A stretch of DNA of 13,185 nucleotides from Neonectria sp. B-13 (lineage: Eukaryota; Ascomycota; Sordariomycetes; Hypocreales; Nectriaceae): contig NOKP01000077.1 of NCBI GenBank assembly GCA_002682825.1, forward strand, positions 10,514 to 23,698. The letters are read 5' to 3'. This document shows positions 8,343 through 13,185 of the stretch, one piece after another. Within the stretch, counting starts at the first letter, position 1. Each line of letters opens with the position of its first letter. The translations under genes and the position numbers were made by a program. The notes under the pieces are model-generated. The model was not told the DNA's origin and made no database searches. It was given only the letters and a program-made list of their open reading frames with translations.

Positions 8343-10472
8343 TCATCCCAGATCTCCTCCAGGTGGCCATAAGAAGCATGACTGTGTGGTCACGCCGCTG
8401 AAATCATATGGTGCATTAAGCGATCCATTGAAACTCCAGTCACAAAAATAGATGGATGGATAGATACCGGATGCGTATTGATTCGTCATTGGGCTATCGG
8501 ACTCGTTCAGGTTGGCTGCTAGAGCGTGCTCTAGCCCTCGCAGGATAGCGCCCTCGAGTCGGTTCACGGCGTATCTCATATGCTCGTGGCTTTTGCTCAT
8601 AATGCGCAGCTGCCACAGGTATGAATTTATTGTTTCCTGCCATAAGTGACGCTCTTGGAGAGTCAAAGAAGTTATGAGGAGGAGGGCGGTGAAGGAGCCG
8701 AGTAAGGAACAGAGATAGGGAGAGTTAAAGTACCAGAACGCCTCTAGATGATCCGGGCGAAGGTTCGTGACGAAGCTGATAGCGCTTTGTGCCGTCTGGA
8801 CCGCAATCTGACGAATTTCAGAAAGCACACGATCGTCAGTGCAGCGTGGGGGCAGTGCGGTGGACCGGATGAGCCGGCGGAGTGGCGTCATGGCCACGCC
8901 GTAGTAGGAGAAGTGGAGATAGCCATGGAAGGATAACTTTCGTTGATAGATGATGTTCATCTGGAGTGTGGGAGGGATACTGTGATACCAGCTGGTCAAC
9001 CTGTCGAAGAGCGGCCTGGCCTTCTCGAAGTGAATAACCGTGTCCTGTTCGCGGCACGTCCGCGCGGTGTAGAAGGTCGAGTATACAACTGATAGGATCT
9101 TTGTGAGTTGAACCATCTGGATATACTGCGTCGCGCCCACCGAAGCGATATCATCGTCGGGACCTGGAGTGGCGGCTGATCTATTGCCATCGTAGTCGGT
9201 GAAATCAGTGGGTGTGATGTCCTCGACCGTCCAGTCGTCGTCGTGGATGTGTACCGGGCGACCGTATGCCAGCGCCGTCCAGCGATCCTGCATAAAGAGA
9301 GCCCAGTTGAGGCGTTTGCGGACGTTGCGCTCCCACTGGGGGATTGTCCATTTGCTAGCATCGAAATGAAGCCCAAGACAGTGACCGATGGCCAGGGCCT
9401 GGCAAGTTAGGCCCCATTGGAAGGTGTGGTTGGGGTTGAGAGGATCTTCAGGCTGGCACTGCAGGAGAAGTAGGGCGGCCTGGATAGAGTAGAGCTTGGG
9501 GCGGTAATACGAAGACGCGAGAGCGGCTCGCAGCGTCCTACGAAGGAGAGCTGCATCGGGTGGAGCGCGAATCGAGAGCTCTGGGTTGTACGTCCACCAG
9601 TGGGTGGCGGACAGGTAGGCGGCGGCGGGAATGTTGCGGTAAGACTCACTGTAACTGATGTTGAAGACATATTTGCACAGGATGGGATAGCTGGGTTGGA
9701 CATGACGCCAGAACAGCTCGAGGAGGCTCGGGCCGTGAGGGTGTACGCAAGCTTCAACAGTGTCGACGAAGGAGAGCGTCAGGTCAGGCTCGACAGCTCT
9801 CACGTCAGCAGCCATGTGAAAGATCAATGGATATTCCTGGCTATTGTCGTTCTCGAGGACACGGCGGATCGCATGTGTCTTAAGGTTGAACTCGTGGGAG
9901 AGAGCGTCATACGGGCAGTGGCGCACCAGAATGGGCTCCATGTCGCTACCCAAGCCGTAGAGCTCGGCGAAGCGCGATGTCGAGCAGCCCAGCGCCCGGT
10001 CTAGGGGATTTGGCGTAATGAGCTCTGGCACGATGATGGACGGCATCTGGTGATGTCGGGTGCTGTCGCCAGAGGCGCGCATCTCTGCCGGCGAGAGCGA
10101 GGACTGGGCCGACTGTGTCTCGGAGACTTGTGTCCGGGTCTCATCTCGCGATCTTTCACAACTCAGAATGAGGACGCTACGCGAGCTCTGACCTTGCTAG
10201 CCAGGACCCTGCTGCTCGTCGAGGCCGGGTCGCTCGTCGCTGCTGTACGGGCCGTCTCCGTTGCTGCTTGCGCCGTTGGTGGCCTGGCGCTCGGGGGGAT
10301 CGTGCTGAAAGGTGCAAGCCGTGGCCCTCAGCTGGCAGTGGACGCAGTCACCGTCACCATCCTTGATTACGCAGCGTGTCTTCCGCTTGCGACAGGCATC
10401 GCAGGGTCGTAAGTTACAGCGCTGGCGCTTGCGGGCGTTGTTCTGATAGTCCTGAGGAATGATTATTTCCAT
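8343..10472 (-). CDS. Zn2Cys6 fungal transcription factor with middle homology region
   Basis: A nuclear DNA-binding regulator of about 690-710 residues. With the ATG at 10472 (MEIIIPQDYQ), the zinc cluster has Cys at residues 24, 27, 34, 43, 46 and 53, the canonical CX2CX6CX8CX2CX6C, preceded by a basic stretch, RKRQR. The fungal-specific transcription factor domain follows, with FWRHVQPSYPIL (about 9713-9680) and NWALFMQDRWTALAYGRP (about 9310-9257). An earlier in-frame ATG at 10643 would add 57 residues including a Gln-rich run; I prefer 10472 because it sits just before the basic region and cluster. One in-frame TAG (10199-10197) lies in the linker after the zinc cluster. It could be a nonsense change or lie in a short intron, since both sides share the frame. 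The general layout recalls Dal81/TamA-type regulators, but that is only an impression, and no target genes are evident nearby. Confidence 0.82.
10197..10199 (-). other. In-frame TAG in the regulator: nonsense change or hidden intron
   Basis: The frame is open from 10643 to 10200 and again from 10196 to 8343. Introns that would remove the TAG and keep frame include 10248-10153 (96 nt, starting GTACAG, ending GTGAAAG) and 10207-10145 (63 nt, starting GTCCTG, ending GCGAG). Neither has strong fungal splice signals; a CTGAG branch-like word lies just inside the 3' end. The alternative is CAG to TAG in a Gln-rich linker. Confidence 0.6.
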
Positions 10473-11518
10473 TTGTTGCTGCCCTTGCTGCTGTCGCCGA
10501 TGTTGAGGTTGAGGGGTGGTTTTTTCTGTGTCTTTGAGTGTTTGGATTGTCAAGATATTTCTGTTTGTGACTTCGTATGCGCGAGAGTGTGTGAGAGTGT
10601 GTAGACATCTAGGCCATCTTGACGATGTTGGCAATGGGCCCATGTGCAAAAATTTGACTGGAAAAGTGGACTATTGGGCCTTGGGAAGCACTTACCCTAT
10701 GGCCGACTGACAGGGGGGATTTTACCAAAATATACCAAAATTACCAATACAAAACGGTAGGCTAGTATTGTTTTGAATAGCTTCAATTTTGCTTTGTTTT
10801 GTATTGATTTATATTGATTTGATTTGGTAGTGTTTTGTTTTGTTCGGAGCGCTGGGTCCAAGTCGCTCAAAGAATGCGGGAAACCCCTCGAGATCAAGCC
10901 GTGCCTCAGCGGCTATGGAGGGAGATCTGTGGCTCTTCGGCTCCCGGGACAAAAATGTGCGGCCAGTAGTATCTAGATTCCTTTCTAGCCTAAGGGTCGT
11001 TCCCAAAGCCGATGTTTGTGCCGCTCCCCGGTGGAATCTTGCATCGACATATGGGCTTGTGCATTCATGGCCTTCGCCGGTCTGTCGGCGTTGCCGTGTA
11101 GTCCTCTGCAAATGCAGCCAGCCTCGCTCTCAAATCCCGCAAATCAGGACAAGACTCGAACGAATGAGTTGCTGCCTTCCATGCGTCTTCTGAAGATGGT
11201 CTTGGACGCTGTCTCGCGGGCAACCGGTCAGGGAGGCCACTTCGAAGGGTGCCACGGCCAGTCCTAGCAGGCAAGAGGCGGGCAGCAGGAAGAGCTTTTG
11301 CACTGCTCACAGAAAAGCGAGCACAGGGTTCTGGAGTTGGGTATGATAGTTAGACGGAACTACAACGAAGCTGGCTCTCCATACCTTCTTGGTCAAGTTG
11401 ATCCACCGCGTCAGGGGTGCGTGAGATGCTTCTGCCTTTGACCGATCGAAGTGAACAGAGTGCGAAAGGCATCAAGGCCTTTTCCAAAAGGGGTTTCTTC
11501 GATGACCTTTAACCGCGG
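10473..11518. other. Regulator upstream region and unassigned sequence
   Basis: The first 200-350 bp should hold the promoter and 5' leader of the minus-strand regulator, but no convincing TATA box or operator is visible. At about 10720-10850 the sequence is AT-rich, with repeated TTTTGTTTTG and TTGATTT words. Further on, the minus strand has an open frame from 11310 to 11065 (about 80 codons, Arg/Ala/Pro-rich, with CPDLRDLRARLAAFAED) that I do not recognise. It may be a fragment of a decayed gene, since compatible-looking sequence continues in another frame, but there is no domain to support it. Confidence 0.4.
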
Positions 11519-11908
11519 TTGATCTGTCACGGCGACTTGGCTCCATCCTGCTACCCCGGGCTTGTTGTGTTCATGATGGATAAACCCGGGCCTGCCGGAC
11601 CTAACGGACCTTCTGGACCCAAGGGACCTAAGACCCCTTGTCTCTGCGGTAAGACGCATTTCTATTCGAAATGCTATTATCTGGTTACATCTATCAGACC
11701 GGCCAGATGGAAGCCCAACCAAGCGACATAATTCAAGGTCAACCAACAGCTTGAAGACCGAAAGACCCGACAACAGGTTGACAAGGCTTTGCAGAAATGG
11801 AAGCCTAAGGACACTCAGCCAGAGGCTCCAAGGACCTCTGCTAACAGAGACGAAGACCGTATCAAAGGAAGTTCCTTTGTCGGCCTTTCCCTTCAGACCA
11901 CACTTTAG
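11519..11908 (+). pseudogene. Ty1/copia-type Gag fragment with zinc knuckle
   Basis: Gag coats the RNA of LTR retrotransposons. This frame holds a Pro/Gly-rich stretch (about 11580-11635), then a short knuckle of the C-x-C-x3-H-x4-C form (CLCGKTHFYSKC). The motif IRPxxWKPN follows, then a charged region with many Gln and Lys ending SSFVGLSLQTTL at the TAG (11906-11908). This order is typical of the C-terminal part of Gag in fungal copia elements, which runs into protease in one polyprotein. Here a TAA interrupts the frame at 11729-11731, no protease or integrase follows, and the upstream Gag is not recognisable. The knuckle spacing and its neighbours are seen directly; the copia assignment is from family knowledge. 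Confidence 0.65.
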
Positions 11909-12223
11909 GTGTCAATATGGGAGTTAGGTTTAGGTCGCGGACGGTTGTGGGTGGGGTACACTTTTTTGAAAACCAACATGGAAAAACATAAGATGATTTA
12001 AAGAGAATTAATAGAAAGCCATGAGATGTTTCCCGAGCACGATGGCTATTTTATAGAGTTAGTTATGAAATCTAGAAGAAAGGAAGAGGAAAATAGGGTG
12101 GATGGGAGGGCGGACCCACTGTAAAGTCTTGGCTCACGATTAATTAAATGCGGTATAGCGCGAGGACGGATGGGCTTACCTAAGCCGCTTTTTCGCATTG
12201 GGTCAGTCGGAGTTGAGAGATTC

Positions 12224-12419
12224 TGTCGGAAAGCTAGCGTGGCACTTAGATGACTTGATGTGTGTATATGTGTGTGTGTCCCTAGCTGAGCTATTGCAGC
12301 AGTGATCAGGGGTTCTAGGCTTCCCTGACCGCCTTCCTATTCGGGTTGTGCCCAGTGACTGTACAGCCGTTATCACGTGATCATTTGATCAACTGCTTTG
12401 TACATGTTCCAATCTAACA
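12224..12419 (-). mobile_element. LTR-like sequence, minus orientation (left arm of the palindrome)
   Basis: Read on the minus strand it begins TGTTAGATTGG at 12419, as copia-type LTRs do (TG...CA), and contains AAATGATCACGTGATAACG. Homology with the right-hand arm can be followed to 12224. The LTR may extend further left, because a TATA box-like CTATAAAATAGCC lies at 12056-12044 on the same strand and a possible CA end lies at about 11911 next to the Gag fragment. It contains a short (GT)n run near 12257-12280 that the other arm lacks. The outer boundary is uncertain. Confidence 0.55.
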
Positions 12420-12634
12420 ATAATTGTTAGATTGGATCATGTACATTGGATCAACAAGGTGGTCAGGTGACCACCTCCGGGGTCCACAGACCGCTCGCCG
12501 AACCTCTCCCTGGCATAGCCCGAATAGGAAGGCGGTCAAGGAAAGGGATATCCCCTGAACACCACAGAGATAGCCCAGGGGGAGAAGGACATAGACAATA
12601 CAAGTCATCTGAGTGCCACGCTAGCTTTCTGACA
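12224..12634. repeat. Long imperfect inverted repeat centred at 12422
   Basis: Three matched blocks face each other: 12400-12421 with 12423-12444 (22 bp, one mismatch), 12326-12345 with 12519-12538 (20 bp, perfect) and 12224-12257 with 12601-12634 (34 bp, two mismatches). Spacing differs by about 14 bp between arms because of small indels. A single strand could fold into a hairpin of about 200 bp, with the perfect-looking core at the tip. Confidence 0.88.
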
Positions 12635-12885
12635 ATGTGGCAGGGGCTAAAGGCCAAGTGGGCTAGCTGGTTGCTAGCAAGGGTGTAATTGGGTGTGGAA
12701 GGGGGGGCTGCCGCAAGGAAGGTTAAGTAGGGAAGGAGGGAGATGGTCTTTTTCTTTTCATCATCAACTTCAGAGACAAGGACTTGAGAGTTTCTTACTG
12801 CAGAGAGACGAGAGAAATGAGCTCATTGAGCTCAAAGCTCAAGCCTTTGCCTTTGTTTACTGAGAAAGAATTCTATAATTACATT
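12425..12885 (+). mobile_element. LTR-like sequence, plus orientation (right arm of the palindrome)
   Basis: It begins TGTTAGATTGG at 12425, the mirror of the left arm. Similarity to that arm extends to 12634; beyond this the two diverge. A possible 3' end is ATAATTACA near 12877-12885, giving roughly 460 bp, but no clear primer-binding site follows. A short frame with an ATG at 12817 (to 13038) looks like leader sequence rather than a gene, and I do not recognise a Gag start in the remaining 300 bp. It may be a solo LTR or the 5' LTR of an element that continues beyond the window. Confidence 0.5.
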
Positions 12886-13185
12886 CAAATCTTCACTCAA
12901 TTCCGGGTCAAACCTCTATCTCCTACAACGCCGATTGTCAAGCCGACCGCAGGCCTTTTCGATGCCTTGCCAACATTCTTTCCTGCTTTTAACTTGACAA
13001 TCAACCTCATGAGATACTTCCCTATTAGGAGGTACTAAACACTAGACTGCCTGACCACATACGCGCTGTCTGGTGCAGCTTTGGGCTGACCGACTGAGAC
13101 GCCTGTGCGACGCATTTCTGTGTACCTCACTAAGGGACTGTCATCCATTTGGGGTGTTGTTTCTTGTCCCTTTCCGCCGCCAAAA
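12886..13185. other. Right end of window, nothing identified
   Basis: After the possible LTR end there are about 300 bp with no recognisable protein motif, RNA gene or repeat. If the right LTR is a 5' LTR, this would be untranslated leader of an element truncated by the window edge. I could not confirm that. Confidence 0.35.

Noticed and set aside
8343..10472. Naming the Zn2Cys6 regulator as DAL81/tamA
   Set aside because: Only general resemblance of layout from memory; the pattern is shared by hundreds of fungal regulators. A reciprocal best-hit search would be needed.
7942..11094. Similar short stretches at 7942-7975 and 11061-11094 (CATTCATGG...GTCTGTCGGC)
   Set aside because: About 34 bp at roughly 75-80 percent identity with a gap; the flanks do not align, so it may be chance. 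A local alignment of the two kilobase regions would settle it.
12414..12430. The 17-bp palindrome CTAACAATAATTGTTAG as a protein-binding operator
   Set aside because: It is the centre of a much longer inverted repeat and is explained by two LTR-like ends facing each other.
12817..13038. Plus-strand ORF with an ATG at 12817 as a gene
   Set aside because: It runs across the probable LTR end, its residues show no domain, and it reads like retroelement leader sequence.
1..13185. CRISPR array, operon, riboswitch, rRNA or tRNA genes
   Set aside because: No regularly spaced repeats, no bacterial gene organisation and no clover-leaf or rRNA-like sequence seen; the content is fungal nuclear.

Overview
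The window looks like nuclear DNA of a filamentous ascomycete (Pezizomycotina). The evidence is a Zn2Cys6 regulator with the fungal-specific middle homology region, an NB-ARC/TPR receptor of the kind expanded in these fungi, Fot1/Tan1-like pogo transposases, fragments of a Ty1/copia retroelement, and a 60-bp intron with fungal splice signals. The genus cannot be fixed from sequence alone. It reads as an accessory, transposon-rich stretch in which almost every gene is broken.

Layout: 1-785 holds nothing recognisable. At 789-2613 lies a full-length but dead pogo/Fot-type DNA transposon, with matching terminal inverted repeats and TA on both sides. After a spacer (2617-3239) comes a second, different pogo-family transposase (3240-4514). 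It has one stop codon, an internal deletion that removes the second catalytic Asp, and a substituted third Asp. About 35 bp after its stop begins a fungal NLR-type gene (4549-6378, + strand). Its N-terminal effector part is absent; it has a 60-bp intron in the P-loop, then NB-ARC and 42-residue TPR units. Its frame is broken by an 11-bp tandem duplication and a 1-bp insertion. About 1.6 kb without a recognisable gene follows (6379-8014).

On the minus strand, a Zn2Cys6 transcription factor (10472 down to 8343) is open except for one in-frame TAG, which is either a nonsense change or part of an intron. Just beyond its stop, on the same strand, is a bZIP DNA-binding/zipper fragment (8308 to 8015) with no start codon and with the invariant basic-region Asn replaced by Asp. 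Right of the regulator are an unassigned stretch, a copia-type Gag zinc-knuckle fragment (11519-11908) and a head-to-head pair of LTR-like sequences centred at 12422 and exactly 5 bp apart.

Nothing suggests an operon or a pathway. The coherent story is decay: two DNA transposons and copia debris flank a truncated NLR and two regulator genes. The regulator at 8343-10472 is the best candidate for a still-functional gene. I saw no convincing new system. The points most worth checking are the in-frame P-loop intron, the adjacent Zn2Cys6/bZIP pair and the 5-bp-spaced LTR palindrome.
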